From AG-12 sp035531535 (GTDB taxonomy: Bacteria; Chloroflexota; Dormibacteria; Aeolococcales; Bog-877), in contig DATKSV010000120.1 of the NCBI GenBank assembly GCA_035531535.1, positions 61,704-125,703 of the forward strand: a stretch of 64,000 nt of DNA, in the 5' to 3' direction. The position numbers and the translations under genes were made by a program. Of this stretch, positions 1-9,088 are shown piece by piece. Below the pieces are notes generated by a model. It saw only the letters and a list, made by a program, of their open reading frames with translations, made no database searches and was not told the origin of the DNA. Positions within the stretch are counted from its first letter, which is position 1; each line of letters begins with the position of its first letter.

Positions 1-1542
1 CTGGTAGGCCGCAACGCGGTCGACGCGGACACGGGCCAGGTCGGCCCAGCGGTGGCACAGTTTCTGGACCTGCCCTTTCTGGGAGCGGCGCGGAGCCTCA
101 CGGTCGCGGATGGGATCGTGCGTGCCCGGCTGGAGCAGGATGACGGCTGGGAGCTGGCTGAGGCGACCCTGCCGGCAGTGATCGCCTGCGCAGAGCGCCT
201 GTGCCCTCCATGCAAGGTGCCCGAAGTGGGCCGAGCCACGGTCTCCGCTGCTCAGATCGTGCGCCTCGGCGCCTCCGACCTTGGTCCGGGGCCATGGGGC
301 CAAACTGGCAGCGCCACCGCCGTGGGGGCCGTCCGCTTGCTGGAGGTGGTACGGAGCCGGATCAAGCTGCAGGGGCCAGCCTCCCTCCAGGTGAGCGCGG
401 CAGTGAAGCTGCTCGCGGATATGGGCGCCATCGGGGCCAGAAGCGATCTCGAAGCCGGTACTGACGCTGCGGTCGATGGCCTCTTGCCCCAGATTGACTC
501 ACCGGCCACGGTTCGCGCCCGCCGAGAGAGTCCTGTCAAGGCACCAGTGGTGGCGGTCGTGGTAGAGCCTGGCCGTGCCCAGCTGGCGCGGGAGATGTTG
601 GGCGCGGCCGCTGGGCTCGCCACCGCCATCGGTGGCTCCGTCACGGCGATAGCCAGCGAAGCGCTCGCGCATGATCAGGCTGGCTCGTGGGGAGCGGACG
701 AGGTTCTGCAACTCAGCGGCGGAGCGGGCAGAGAGGACATCGCCGGCGCCATCGGCGAGTGGTCTGGGATAGCCTCTCCGTGGGCAATCCTCGCTCCAAG
801 CACCATGTGGGGCCGCGAGGTGGCGGCACGAGTCGCGGTGATCCTGCAGGCTGGGCTGACTGGAGATGCGGTCGACTTGGGGATCGAGGGGGCTAGGCTG
901 GTCGCCTGGAAGCCAGCCTTCGGCGGCCGCTTGGTGGCTTCCGTGACGGCCACCTCTTCCGTGCAGATGATCACGGTACGTCCAGGCGCCCTGCCTCTGC
1001 GACCGCTGCGCAATCACACAGCAGCGGTGACCCAAGTGATGGTCAATCCCCGCAGTCGAGTCAGAGTGCTCGGCAAGGCTACCGACGATGACGTGGATCT
1101 TTTGGCGACGGCTTCGGTGGTGATCGGCGTCGGCACCGGAGTAGCAGCTGACGAGTACCCGGCCCTGCGCCCTCTACAAAATATCCTCGACGCGCGACTA
1201 GCGGGTACCCGCCGGGTCACCGACCGGGGCTGGCTGCCAAGGTCTCGGCAGATAGGCCTCACCGGGCTCAGCATCCGGCCCCGCCTATATGTGGCCGTCG
1301 GGCTCTCGGGAAAGTTCAACCACATGATCGGGGTACGTGGAGCGGGCTGCGTGCTCGCCGTCAACAGGGACCCGGAGGCACCGGTGTTTGAGTCCGCTGA
1401 CATTGGAATCGTGGCCGACTGGCAGCAGGTGGTGCCCGAGCTGGTCTCGCAACTGACCGAGTTCGCCCTGTTGGAGGCCCCGGCGGCGGACGAGTCCGCA
1501 TCTCGAAACGCGGTCGCCGAGACTGCCGACCGCAAAAGGTGA
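1..1542 (+). CDS. electron transfer flavoprotein, EtfB-EtfA fusion (5' end outside window)
   Basis: The reading frame is open from base 1, so the gene begins outside the window; 513 residues are visible. The first codons read through a GRNAVDADTGQVGP stretch typical of the EtfB/FixA AMP-binding side. An EtfB-like C-terminal part follows (LPAV and VGRAT region, about residues 40-160), then an EtfA/FixB Rossmann part and the EtfA FAD-binding end with SRQIGLTG, GLSGKFNH and NRDPEAPVFESADIGIVAD. ETF passes electrons from flavin dehydrogenases such as acyl-CoA dehydrogenases to an ETF:quinone oxidoreductase. Having both subunits in one frame is uncommon, since they are normally two adjacent genes. 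It converges on the histidine kinase, with 15 bp between the stop codons. Confidence 0.88.
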   Translation: MVGRNAVDADTGQVGPAVAQFLDLPFLGAARSLTVADGIVRARLEQDDGWELAEATLPAVIACAERLCPPCKVPEVGRATVSAAQIVRLGASDLGPGPWGQTGSATAVGAVRLLEVVRSRIKLQGPASLQVSAAVKLLADMGAIGARSDLEAGTDAAVDGLLPQIDSPATVRARRESPVKAPVVAVVVEPGRAQLAREMLGAAAGLATAIGGSVTAIASEALAHDQAGSWGADEVLQLSGGAGREDIAGAIGEWSGIASPWAILAPSTMWGREVAARVAVILQAGLTGDAVDLGIEGARLVAWKPAFGGRLVASVTATSSVQMITVRPGALPLRPLRNHTAAVTQVMVNPRSRVRVLGKATDDDVDLLATASVVIGVGTGVAADEYPALRPLQNILDARLAGTRRVTDRGWLPRSRQIGLTGLSIRPRLYVAVGLSGKFNHMIGVRGAGCVLAVNRDPEAPVFESADIGIVADWQQVVPELVSQLTEFALLEAPAADESASRNAVAETADRKR

Positions 1543-1559
1543 GGGCGGAAGCGCGCCCT
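1542..1559. terminator. possible hairpin at convergent gene ends
   Basis: AGGGCG and CGCCCT form a perfect 6-bp stem around a 6-nt loop exactly between the converging ETF and kinase stop codons. There is no T-run on either side, so intrinsic termination is uncertain. Confidence 0.3.
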
Positions 1560-3006
1560 ACATGCGCGCCGGATTCGGGCCCGGGCTGCCACTGGCAAGG
1601 ACTGCGCCATCTGGCTGAGGACTCTCGAGCGGCGCGACTCGAGCCAGCCGCAGGCTGATCGTGGCGCCGCCCTGCCCGCGGTTGGCAATCTCCGCTCGCC
1701 CTTGGTGGGCAATCATGATCATTCCCACGATCCAAAGCCCCAGTCCGGTGCCCCGCTTCGCATCGCCGTCCGCAGTGACGCCGCTCGGCCAGTCTCCAAA
1801 GCGCCGAAACGGCTGAGAGAGAAGTTCCAACGGGAAACCGGGGCCGCCATCGCTCACCTCAATGATGGCGTCAGCGCCGACCGCCCGGACCGAAACGTCC
1901 ACCGACGAGCCCGTGGGGGTGTAGCGCAAGGCATTGTCCAGGAGATTGTCGAGCGCGTGACGAAGCCAGAGTTCATCCACCACCGCCACCACTTCTGGCT
2001 CTGCGCTCAGCACCAACATCACGCCCAGCTGTTGGGCGTGGCTCCGGAACGTAGACAGCTCCATGGCCGCGATCGAACCCAGGTCGTGGCGCGCCGGCGT
2101 CAACGGCAGATGTCCCTCGTCGTCGCGCGCCAGCACCAGCAGTTCGCTGATCACCCGGCCCACCCGGTCCACTCCTGCGACCGTGCGGTTGAGGCGAGCG
2201 CGCACCTCGGCCGCGCTGCGGTCGGGGCGCAGCGCCAGCTCCAACTCACCTCGCATCCTCGCCAGCGGGGTGCGCAGCTCATGCCCGGCTGCCGCCACGA
2301 AGTGGCGCTGGCGCCGCATCGCACTCTCGAGCTCTTCAAGAAGCTGGTTCAGCGTTCTCGCCAATGCGGTCAGCTCGTCGTGGGTGCCGGGCACTCTGAG
2401 CCGGCGCCGCAGGCCCGCCGCCGAGATCTCAGCCGCCTCCGCTCGCAGCCGCTCGACCGGCGCCAGCGCGCCCCCGGTAAGCAGCCAGGCTGCGATTGCG
2501 GTGAACACCAACAAGAGTGGCCCGCCGACCAGGAGCGCCAGGACCACGCGGCGCATCATGTCGTCGACTTGATCAAGCGAGGTGGCCACCACCACCACGG
2601 TGGACCCCACCCCGGTGGGCGCGGCTAGGACCAGGCGCGGGCTGGTCCACGCCCGGCGCCGAAGTTCCAGCCAGATGGGACCGCGCGCCGCCTGCCTTAG
2701 CTCGGATCCCGGCAACAGAGACGCGGTCCCGGCTAATTCTGTCGTGTATTGGACCGCACCGCTTCCAGCCAGGATCTGGACCACGCTCTGGTCGATCTGG
2801 GCTACCGCCGGTAGTTGCGGTCCCTCTCGCTGCAGGTCGCCAGCTTCGAGCGCCGCGACGACCCGGCGCGAGCGGTGCAGGAGCACCTGCTGCAGAGTGG
2901 CCCGGGCCCCGCCGTCCAGGCTGAGCGCCAGCGCCGAGCTGCTAGCGCCCACCAGAACGGCCGCGCCCACGACCATGAGCAGCGTCAGCCGGAGACGGAT
3001 CGGCAC
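1558..3006 (-). CDS. sensor histidine kinase, HAMP type
   Basis: A membrane sensor kinase of 482 residues. Transmembrane segments lie at about 8-28 and 153-177 and enclose a periplasmic sensor of about 120 residues with no domain I recognise. A HAMP linker (about 178-228) leads to the HisKA dimer with phospho-acceptor His242 in GHELRTP, then an ATPase domain with an N-box (DNLLDNALRYTP), a G1 box (SDGGPGFP) and a G2 box (GTGLGLW). The GTG start directly abuts the TGA stop of the upstream response regulator, with no gap, so the pair is translationally coupled. Topology resembles the CpxA/BaeS/MprB type. The stimulus cannot be deduced from the sequence. Confidence 0.93.
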   Translation of the reverse strand: MPIRLRLTLLMVVGAAVLVGASSSALALSLDGGARATLQQVLLHRSRRVVAALEAGDLQREGPQLPAVAQIDQSVVQILAGSGAVQYTTELAGTASLLPGSELRQAARGPIWLELRRRAWTSPRLVLAAPTGVGSTVVVVATSLDQVDDMMRRVVLALLVGGPLLLVFTAIAAWLLTGGALAPVERLRAEAAEISAAGLRRRLRVPGTHDELTALARTLNQLLEELESAMRRQRHFVAAAGHELRTPLARMRGELELALRPDRSAAEVRARLNRTVAGVDRVGRVISELLVLARDDEGHLPLTPARHDLGSIAAMELSTFRSHAQQLGVMLVLSAEPEVVAVVDELWLRHALDNLLDNALRYTPTGSSVDVSVRAVGADAIIEVSDGGPGFPLELLSQPFRRFGDWPSGVTADGDAKRGTGLGLWIVGMIMIAHQGRAEIANRGQGGATISLRLARVAPLESPQPDGAVLASGSPGPNPARM

Positions 3007-3702
3007 TCAGGTCCGGTCATGCACCGTGAGGCGGTACCCGAGCCGGTGGATCGTCTCCAGGTCCGAGCCGGCGAAGGGCAGAGCGAGCTTGCGGCGGAGG
3101 TGCCCGACGTACTGGGTGATGAGGTTGGAGCTCCGGCCTGGCTCGTCTCCCCACACATGGGCGAGCAGCGAGTCGCGGGTCAGGACTATCCCCGGCCAGC
3201 GCAGGAACAGCTCCAGCAGGGCCGCCTCCCGGGCGGTCAGCTCGACTTCCACGTCCCCGCGCCAGGCCCGCCCGCTGAAACGATCGAGGCGAAGCGGACC
3301 GGCTCTAAGCACCTCCGGCCGCCCCTGCTCGCCGCGCCGAATCAGGGCTCGCAGTCGAGCCAGAAACTCTTCCAAACTGAATGGCTTGCCGAGGTAGTCG
3401 TCAGCCCCAAGATCGAGCCCCTGTACGCGGTCCACCACCTCACCCAAGGCCGTTAGCATCATCACCGGAACCCGCCGTCCCTCCTCCCGAAGCTTCAAGC
3501 ACAGCGCCCGTCCATCAAGCCTGGGAAGGAGCACGTCGAGGACCACGGCACCGTAGCTGGAGGATCGCGCAGCCTGTAGTCCGGTGATTCCGTCGCGAGC
3601 CACATCCACCAGATAGCCCTCGTCGAAGAGCGCCTGCTCGACCAGCTGCGCCATCTCCCAATCGTCCTCTACCACCAAGACCCGCAGCCCGCCGCTGTTC
3701 AC
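3007..3702 (-). CDS. OmpR/PhoB-family response regulator
   Basis: A 231-residue response regulator. The receiver domain has the acidic pair in VVEDDW, phospho-acceptor Asp56 (VVLDVLLP), Thr84 (MLTA) and Lys107 (LGKPF). The C-terminal winged helix (about 130-227) contains LTAREAALLELFL and the usual YVGHLRRKL recognition helix. I chose the GTG at 3702 because the receiver fold starts four residues later. The frame stays open to 4065, but that extension looks non-coding. No Shine-Dalgarno is visible at this start. It is followed without a gap by its kinase partner. Direct repeats about 440 bp upstream could be an operator for autoregulation (inference). Confidence 0.9.
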   Translation of the reverse strand: MNSGGLRVLVVEDDWEMAQLVEQALFDEGYLVDVARDGITGLQAARSSSYGAVVLDVLLPRLDGRALCLKLREEGRRVPVMMLTALGEVVDRVQGLDLGADDYLGKPFSLEEFLARLRALIRRGEQGRPEVLRAGPLRLDRFSGRAWRGDVEVELTAREAALLELFLRWPGIVLTRDSLLAHVWGDEPGRSSNLITQYVGHLRRKLALPFAGSDLETIHRLGYRLTVHDRT

Positions 3703-4513
3703 GGGCTCTGTCAACGGCCAGCCAGACCCCGACCGCCAGGCGTCCGCCGGGGGCGGCCTGTCCTCGCCTGGCGAGCCGCCCCGAGCCGTCGGTAGGTCTC
3801 TCGACAAAGTCCTGTCGCCTCCCCGCCACCACGGCGCAGCTGGGAGAATGGGGCTCCCATCCTCACGGCCGGATTCCCTAACCAGGCCCCCTGGGAAAAT
3901 CCAGCTGTGAGTGCCAGACTGCCCAGCCTTCATAAGTGGGCCGTCCATGTGCGGCCGCGATGCTCGACTTGGCAGCCCAGCGAGACAGCCGGCCCCGGGC
4001 AGTTTGCGATCGGCCCGACCTGCCAAGCCTGAGTCCGCGGTCAACGCTCCCGCCCAACTGCCCAAAAACTCCCAACCCCTGCTGCCTGGCAGCGATGCCT
4101 CCCGATCCGTCCGCTCCCGTCAGCTACACAGTGCCACGGACAAGTTAAGGTGGGGTAAGGGTTACCGAGGGAGCACCTGCAAGCAGCGTGTCGCGGGCGC
4201 TCGACCCATCTTCGCCTCCGACCTGCCTGACGCCAAGGCGACCGCCCTGACCACTCCGCGGCGAAGAACTTTGGGCTCGCCGACCGCTGCCCCAGGCGGC
4301 GAGGCAGCCCTAGCCACGGCGTCCCGGGCCCGACTCCGCCTCGCTGCACCAATTCGCCCCCCACCGTCAGTTTGCCGATGCCGAATAGGGCTGGGGGTGC
4401 CGCGCACCCTGGCTCAGCACCGAGCTCTCCGCTCGCTGGGGTCTGCGGGGCCGACGCGCAGCCGCAGGGACGCCTCGCCGAGGCCATCCTCTCCGCTCAC
4501 ACGCCGACCCCGC
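3703..4513. other. 811-bp non-coding stretch upstream of the response regulator
   Basis: No convincing gene on either strand: the open frames here are biased, low-complexity shadows. The only structure seen is the repeat cluster at 4145-4166. It probably carries the leader and promoter of the two-component operon. Confidence 0.5.
4145..4166. promoter_or_regulatory. direct repeat plus palindrome, possible response-regulator operator
   Basis: TTAAGG (4145-4150) and GTAAGG (4155-4160) repeat at a 10-bp helical spacing. The second copy overlaps a perfect palindrome, GGTAA-GGG-TTACC (4154-4166). OmpR-family regulators bind direct repeats about one helical turn apart, so this is a candidate binding site. 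No promoter elements can be assigned around it with certainty. Confidence 0.35.
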
Positions 4514-4534
4514 GAGACCCGTCTTCCTGGTCTC
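4514..4534 (-). terminator. hairpin at end of sugar ABC operon
   Basis: GAGACC and GGTCTC form a perfect 6-bp stem with a 9-nt loop. It begins at the last base of the stop codon of the binding-protein gene. There is no U-tract after it, so it may serve as an mRNA 3' end or stabiliser rather than a classic terminator. Confidence 0.35.
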
Positions 4535-5895
4535 TAGAGTCCGCTCTTGCCGGTCAGGTACTTCTGGTCGCTGCCGTCCAGTTGTGCGAGAGCGCTTGAC
4601 ACCGACTGCTTGCCTGTCACCGCATTAAAAAAGGCCGTGTCGAGAGCCGATTGGACCTCCGCATAAGCCGCCGGGATCGGTCGCGGTATGGTGTAGGGCG
4701 AGCCGGCAATTTCGTTCGATACCGCGATCCCCGGGTGACTGGCGAGAAAGCTAGCGGGAATCAGGGCGCGGGCGGGCGCCGACACCGCCGCGAACCCGGT
4801 GTGCATGGACCAGTACGCCATCGCGTGGGGGCTCAGCATGAACTTGATAGCCTCCCATGCCGCCGCTTCCTGGGTCTTGGTGTGGCCGACCATGATCACG
4901 AAGCCCAGCCCCTGGGCAAGGTTGGCGGTGTGCCCGCTGCTACCTGCAGGGTAGGGCCAAACGCCTACTGGGAACTTCCCCCCTACCGCATCCAGCGCCT
5001 TCGCATAGCCAGCTGAGGTACCGTCGCCGATGGCCAGCTTACCCGCTGCCAAGTCCGCCCGGATGGTACTGCCATGCGAGAAAATCATCAGCCCCTGGCT
5101 GTACAGGGTGCGGAAGAAGTCGAACGTCGCCACCCCCGCTGGGCTGTTCCAGTCGGTCTGGGTGCTGTGGGTGCCGGGCTTGAAGATGCTCCCCCCGTTC
5201 GACAGAAACGGGGGGATCTCGTGGGCCGAGGAGTTCTTCCATGCCAGGGGGATCACCCCAGGGTCCTTTGCTTTCAGGATCTTGAGGTCCGTGTAGAGAG
5301 CGCTCCACGTTGCCGGCGCGCTGGTGATCCCGGCCGCCGCCAGCATGGTCTTGTTGTAGGTCAGCTGGGACACTTTCATGCCGGCCATGAGTCGGTAGTG
5401 TTGGCCCCCGACTTCCCCATTGGTCAGAAACACTGGATCGTATTGCGCCCACTGCTGTCGGCTGAGTCCATTGGACCCGTACATGAAGGAGTTAAGGCTC
5501 ATCAGAGCGTGGGCGCTCACAAACGAGTTGTCGTAGTGGCTGATCTCGGCCAGCAGGGGTGGATGGCCAGCCTCGAACGCCCCCAGCGCCTTGGTGCTGG
5601 CACTGGTGACATCAAGGCCGAGATGAACACCGTGCTGACTTGAATTGAACCTCTGAACCAGTGCCGACACTGCGTCTCCCACGGGGCCGGCCAGGTGCGA
5701 CTCCCACAGAGTCACGTTCACCACCCCCGCGCTGGTCGCCTCGGCAGGCGCGGTGCTACCACAGGCCGCCAAGACCACCCCCAGCCCGGCCAGCAAAGCG
5801 ACCCCAGTCACCCCACGCCGGGCGCTGCTACGCCTCCATCGGGCCGCCACCGCAGCCCGGGCTCGCCAGGGCGCGCGCTTCGCCATCCCACTCAT
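4534..5895 (-). CDS. extracellular solute-binding lipoprotein of a sugar ABC importer (UgpB/MalE-like)
   Basis: A 453-residue family-1 solute-binding protein. A twin-arginine-rich N-terminus and hydrophobic segment (about 29-44) end in the lipobox LAAC, so Cys45 would be lipidated and the protein tethered outside the membrane. The body carries usual family features: VNVTLWESH near the mature start, YNKTML in the hinge region, and a C-terminal EAIKFMLSP helix. The start at 5895 has a good GGGAGGA ribosome site; the frame extends upstream to 5976 without support. It is the last gene of the importer operon, after ATPase and permeases, whereas binding proteins usually come first. Substrate is probably a sugar, oligosaccharide or glycerol-phosphate, but cannot be told from sequence. 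Confidence 0.9.
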   Translation of the reverse strand: MSGMAKRAPWRARAAVAARWRRSSARRGVTGVALLAGLGVVLAACGSTAPAEATSAGVVNVTLWESHLAGPVGDAVSALVQRFNSSQHGVHLGLDVTSASTKALGAFEAGHPPLLAEISHYDNSFVSAHALMSLNSFMYGSNGLSRQQWAQYDPVFLTNGEVGGQHYRLMAGMKVSQLTYNKTMLAAAGITSAPATWSALYTDLKILKAKDPGVIPLAWKNSSAHEIPPFLSNGGSIFKPGTHSTQTDWNSPAGVATFDFFRTLYSQGLMIFSHGSTIRADLAAGKLAIGDGTSAGYAKALDAVGGKFPVGVWPYPAGSSGHTANLAQGLGFVIMVGHTKTQEAAAWEAIKFMLSPHAMAYWSMHTGFAAVSAPARALIPASFLASHPGIAVSNEIAGSPYTIPRPIPAAYAEVQSALDTAFFNAVTGKQSVSSALAQLDGSDQKYLTGKSGL

Positions 5896-5981
5896 CGCCT
5901 TCCTCCCTTGAGAACATCTTTTTCTACACGGGCGCAGCCACGCGCCCCTTCCCCCGCCGCATTCCACCGTACGCAACTAAC

Positions 5982-6860
5982 TCATTCAGTCACTCCCCGA
6001 TCCTCACCAACCACGGCCTGCACCATGTAGCGCTGTGTAAATGCGAAGATGATCAGCACCGGCACCAGCGCGATCACCGCCGCCGCAGTGAGATCACGCC
6101 AGTTGTTGGAGAAGCTGGACATGTAATGGGACAGCGCCAACTCGATCGGCTGGACCGCCTTGGAAGACGTCATGATCAGCGGCCACTGGAACTGGTTCCA
6201 AGAGCTGATGAACGTCAGCAGGACCACGGTGGCCACGGCCGGGCGTGCTGTCGGCACCGCCACCCGCCAGAGGTATTGGAAGACGTTGGCTCCTTCCAAC
6301 CGGGCCACGTCCCAGAAGCTCTCGGGGAGCTGGAGAAAGGCCTGTCGAAATAGGAAGATGGCTGCGCTTGAGGCCCCGAAGGGCAGGATCAACCCGGCGT
6401 AGCTGTCCAGCAGTCCGAGATGAAACATGACATTGAACTGCGTTACGATCAGGGCCTGCTGGGGCAGCAGCATGACCCCGATCGCGAGCAGGAAGAGAGC
6501 TTCCCGACCGCGATAGTGGTAGGCCGCCAGACCCCAGCCGGCGAGCACCCCCGTGGCCAGCACCAGCACTATGGTCACCGACGTGATCAAGACGCTGTTC
6601 AGAAAGTAGTGGACGATGTTGGTGTGAGTGAGGACGAACCAGATCGAGCCGAACTGGAGCGCCGGTAACAGCACCGGAGGGATCGCATATGCGTCCCCGT
6701 GCCGTCCGGTGGCGATCACCAGCACCCAGTAGACGGGAAGGACGAACACCAGCCCTATCACGAGCCCCGCCAGCCTGCGGCCCCGGCCATGAAGCCATCT
6801 CCGCAGAGCAGCCCGAGCGCCCTTGCCCCGTGCCGCTTCGATCGTGTTCGCAATTGCCAA
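5982..6860 (-). CDS. sugar ABC transporter permease, MalG/UgpE type
   Basis: A 292-residue inner-membrane permease with about six transmembrane helices. The EAA loop that docks on the ATPase lies near residue 210 (DVARLEGANVFQYLWRVAVP). The TTG start is preceded by a clear GAGGAGG Shine-Dalgarno 6-7 nt upstream, which decides the start. It follows the MalF-type permease by 26 bp and precedes the binding protein by 86 bp. The N-terminus is basic and cytoplasmic, followed by the first helix (LAGLVIGLVFVLPVYWVLVI). Together with the MalF-like gene it would form the heterodimeric channel of the importer. Confidence 0.9.
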   Translation of the reverse strand: MAIANTIEAARGKGARAALRRWLHGRGRRLAGLVIGLVFVLPVYWVLVIATGRHGDAYAIPPVLLPALQFGSIWFVLTHTNIVHYFLNSVLITSVTIVLVLATGVLAGWGLAAYHYRGREALFLLAIGVMLLPQQALIVTQFNVMFHLGLLDSYAGLILPFGASSAAIFLFRQAFLQLPESFWDVARLEGANVFQYLWRVAVPTARPAVATVVLLTFISSWNQFQWPLIMTSSKAVQPIELALSHYMSSFSNNWRDLTAAAVIALVPVLIIFAFTQRYMVQAVVGEDRGVTE

Positions 6861-6886
6861 CGGCTACCTCCTCATGCGCAACATCG

Positions 6887-7927
6887 CTAGCGGTAGAAGA
6901 CCCATCGGCTGGAGAGCCGCTTCTGGACCACTGTGATCACCAGCAGGATCACAAAGAGAATCAGACTCATCGTGGCCGCCAGCGAGAAGTGCGAGTAGGT
7001 GAACGCGGTCTGATAGATGAGAACTGCATCTGTCGAGGTTGAGTAGGCCGGCCCGCCGCCCCGACCGACCGCCCCTCCCGTGAGGGCGAAGATCTGGGAA
7101 AAGGCCTGCATCGTGTTGACACTGATGAGGATCAGCACCAGAAATGTTGTGGGGCTCAGCAGCGGCCAGATCACCCGCCGGAACATTGTGAAAGCCCTCG
7201 CCCCGTCGACCCGCGCCGCTTCCACCACTTGCTCGGGGATCACTGACAAGCCGGCCAGGAACAGCACCGTGTAGAGCCCTACCGAATGCCACAACGTGTA
7301 GAACATGACCGCGGGCATCGCCCAGTGGGGGTCCTCCAACCAGCCCAGCGGGGGCAGGCCGACGTGCGTCAGCGCGTAGTTTGCCAGCCCGAACTGAGGG
7401 TTGAAGATCCATACCCAGATAATCGAGGTGGCGATGATCGGGGTCACGTGGGGCAGGAAGATCAGAGAGCGGGCGAAGCCGCCACGCGCCTGTCGCACCC
7501 CTTCGCGAAGCAGCAGCGCCAAGGCCAAGGCCACCAGCAAGGTCAGCGGGACCATGACCAGCACAAAGTACCCGGTGGTCAGCAGCGACTGCCAATACAG
7601 GGGCTGGTTGAAGAGAATGGAGAAGTTCCCAAGCCCCCGGAACGTAGTTGCGCCGAAGACGTTCCAGTGGTAAAAGGCGAGGACGAACAGCATGACTGCC
7701 GGGACGTAGAAGAATGTGCCAAAGATCGCTAGGGACGGAATCACGAGGAGGTATCCCATCAAGGGGCGCACCACCCGGGCCGCCCAAGAATGGCCACGAT
7801 CAAGGGAGAGCACGGCGGCCCGGCCCGTAGGCACCCCGGTTGGCCGAGCGGGCTCCTTGGCAGGGCCAAGCTGAGGACGGCCAGGCCTCTCAGGACGGCG
7901 GCGCTCGGTCTTCTCCAACACCATCAC
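6887..7927 (-). CDS. sugar ABC transporter permease, MalF/UgpA type
   Basis: A 346-residue permease with a long basic cytoplasmic N-terminus of about 50 residues and six predicted helices. The EAA loop is VVEAARVDGARAFTMFRRV (about residues 245-263), giving contact to the ATPase. The start may be GTG 7927 or the ATG immediately after it at 7924; a GGGAG site lies 5-8 nt upstream. It begins 12 bp after the ATPase stop, so all four importer genes are likely one transcript. Known family role: partner of the MalG/UgpE-type permease in carbohydrate uptake. Confidence 0.9.
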   Translation of the reverse strand: MMVLEKTERRRPERPGRPQLGPAKEPARPTGVPTGRAAVLSLDRGHSWAARVVRPLMGYLLVIPSLAIFGTFFYVPAVMLFVLAFYHWNVFGATTFRGLGNFSILFNQPLYWQSLLTTGYFVLVMVPLTLLVALALALLLREGVRQARGGFARSLIFLPHVTPIIATSIIWVWIFNPQFGLANYALTHVGLPPLGWLEDPHWAMPAVMFYTLWHSVGLYTVLFLAGLSVIPEQVVEAARVDGARAFTMFRRVIWPLLSPTTFLVLILISVNTMQAFSQIFALTGGAVGRGGGPAYSTSTDAVLIYQTAFTYSHFSLAATMSLILFVILLVITVVQKRLSSRWVFYR

Positions 7928-7939
7928 TCTCGCTCCCTG

Positions 7940-9088
7940 CTATTGCAGCTCGCCGCCCACCAGAAGGGCGGAGGAGGCCCGTCCGTTGGCCCCAGATGGC
8001 TGGATCCGTGCACCCGTCTTCGCGTCGAAGAGGTGCACCCGGTCCAGGCGGATGGTCAGGCCCACCTCGTCACCGACGTGAGGAACTAGCCGCGTGGCGT
8101 CAACGCCTACTACCAACATCTCGTCCCGATGGCGGCAGTGCAGGAAGACCTCATCCCCTCCTCGCTCCACCACCTCGACGATGACCTTGAGGTCGGCAAC
8201 CTCACCGGGCCCGGTGACGGCCAAGTCGCGAGGCCGCACGCCCAGCCAGATGTCGGGTGAGCCGCCTGGAGTCTCCGGCCATGGGCCGGGCACCGTCCAC
8301 GTAGACCTGGAGCCAGCCCTGACCAGCGCCGCCCCCGCGGGGCTGACCACCATCGAGGCGCGCCACATGTTCATCGGTGGTTGGCCCATGAAGCGCGCCG
8401 CAAACTCGGTGCGCGGATGGCGGATGATCTCTTCGGGCGGCCCGATCTGCTCGATCCGCCCAGCGTTCATCACCATCACCCGGTCGGCCATGCTGATCGC
8501 TTCCTTCTGGTCGTGGGTGACGTAGATGGTGGTTATTCCGAGGCGGTCATGGAAACGGCGCAGTTCGATCCGCATTCGCTCGCGCAGGATCGCGTCGAGA
8601 TTGGACAGCGGCTCGTCCATGAGCAGCAAGTGGGGGCGACGCATGATCGCGCGCCCGAGGGCCACCCGCTGACGCTGGCCGCCCGATAGCTGTTTGGGTT
8701 TGCGTTCCAAGAGTTCTTGCAGGTCCAGGAGGGTCGAGACCTCCATCACCCGGCTGCGCACCTCATGGCGATTGGTACGGCGCACCCGCAATCCAAAGGC
8801 GAGGTTTTCGTAGATGGAGAGGTGCGGATAGAGGGCGTAGTTTTGGAACACCATGCCGACCTCGCGTGAGCCGGGGTCGGCGGCGGTGACGCAGCGGTCG
8901 CCGAACCAGATGTCGCCACTGTCGGGACGTTCCAAGCCGGCGAGAATGCGCAGCAGGGTAGTCTTGCCACAGCCTGATGGACCCACCATGATGAAGAATT
9001 CGCCATCTCCGACGTCAACTGAGAGATCGGTCAGAGCCGGTACTTCGGCGAAACGCTTGCTCACCGCATCCACTCTCACCATCACCAT
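7940..9088 (-). CDS. ABC transporter ATP-binding protein, UgpC/MsmX/MalK type
   Basis: A 382-residue ATPase with Walker A GPSGCGKT (36-43), signature LSGGQRQR, Walker B LLLMDEPLSNLD and the switch His in YVTHDQ. A C-terminal extension of about 140 residues has TOBE-like regulatory strands (WLGVRPRDL, TIRLDRVHLFD), as in carbohydrate importers. The start at 9088 is supported by an AAGGAG site 7 nt upstream; the frame runs on to 9187 without conservation. It is the first gene of the sugar importer operon. UgpC/MsmX-type ATPases can serve several importers, which may explain its promoter-proximal place (inference). Confidence 0.93.
   Translation of the reverse strand: MVMVRVDAVSKRFAEVPALTDLSVDVGDGEFFIMVGPSGCGKTTLLRILAGLERPDSGDIWFGDRCVTAADPGSREVGMVFQNYALYPHLSIYENLAFGLRVRRTNRHEVRSRVMEVSTLLDLQELLERKPKQLSGGQRQRVALGRAIMRRPHLLLMDEPLSNLDAILRERMRIELRRFHDRLGITTIYVTHDQKEAISMADRVMVMNAGRIEQIGPPEEIIRHPRTEFAARFMGQPPMNMWRASMVVSPAGAALVRAGSRSTWTVPGPWPETPGGSPDIWLGVRPRDLAVTGPGEVADLKVIVEVVERGGDEVFLHCRHRDEMLVVGVDATRLVPHVGDEVGLTIRLDRVHLFDAKTGARIQPSGANGRASSALLVGGELQ

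Noticed and set aside
98..1035. Several open frames on both strands over the ETF gene
   Set aside because: They are shadows of the EtfB-EtfA frame in G/C-rich DNA; Arg/Pro/Gly-rich with no family features.
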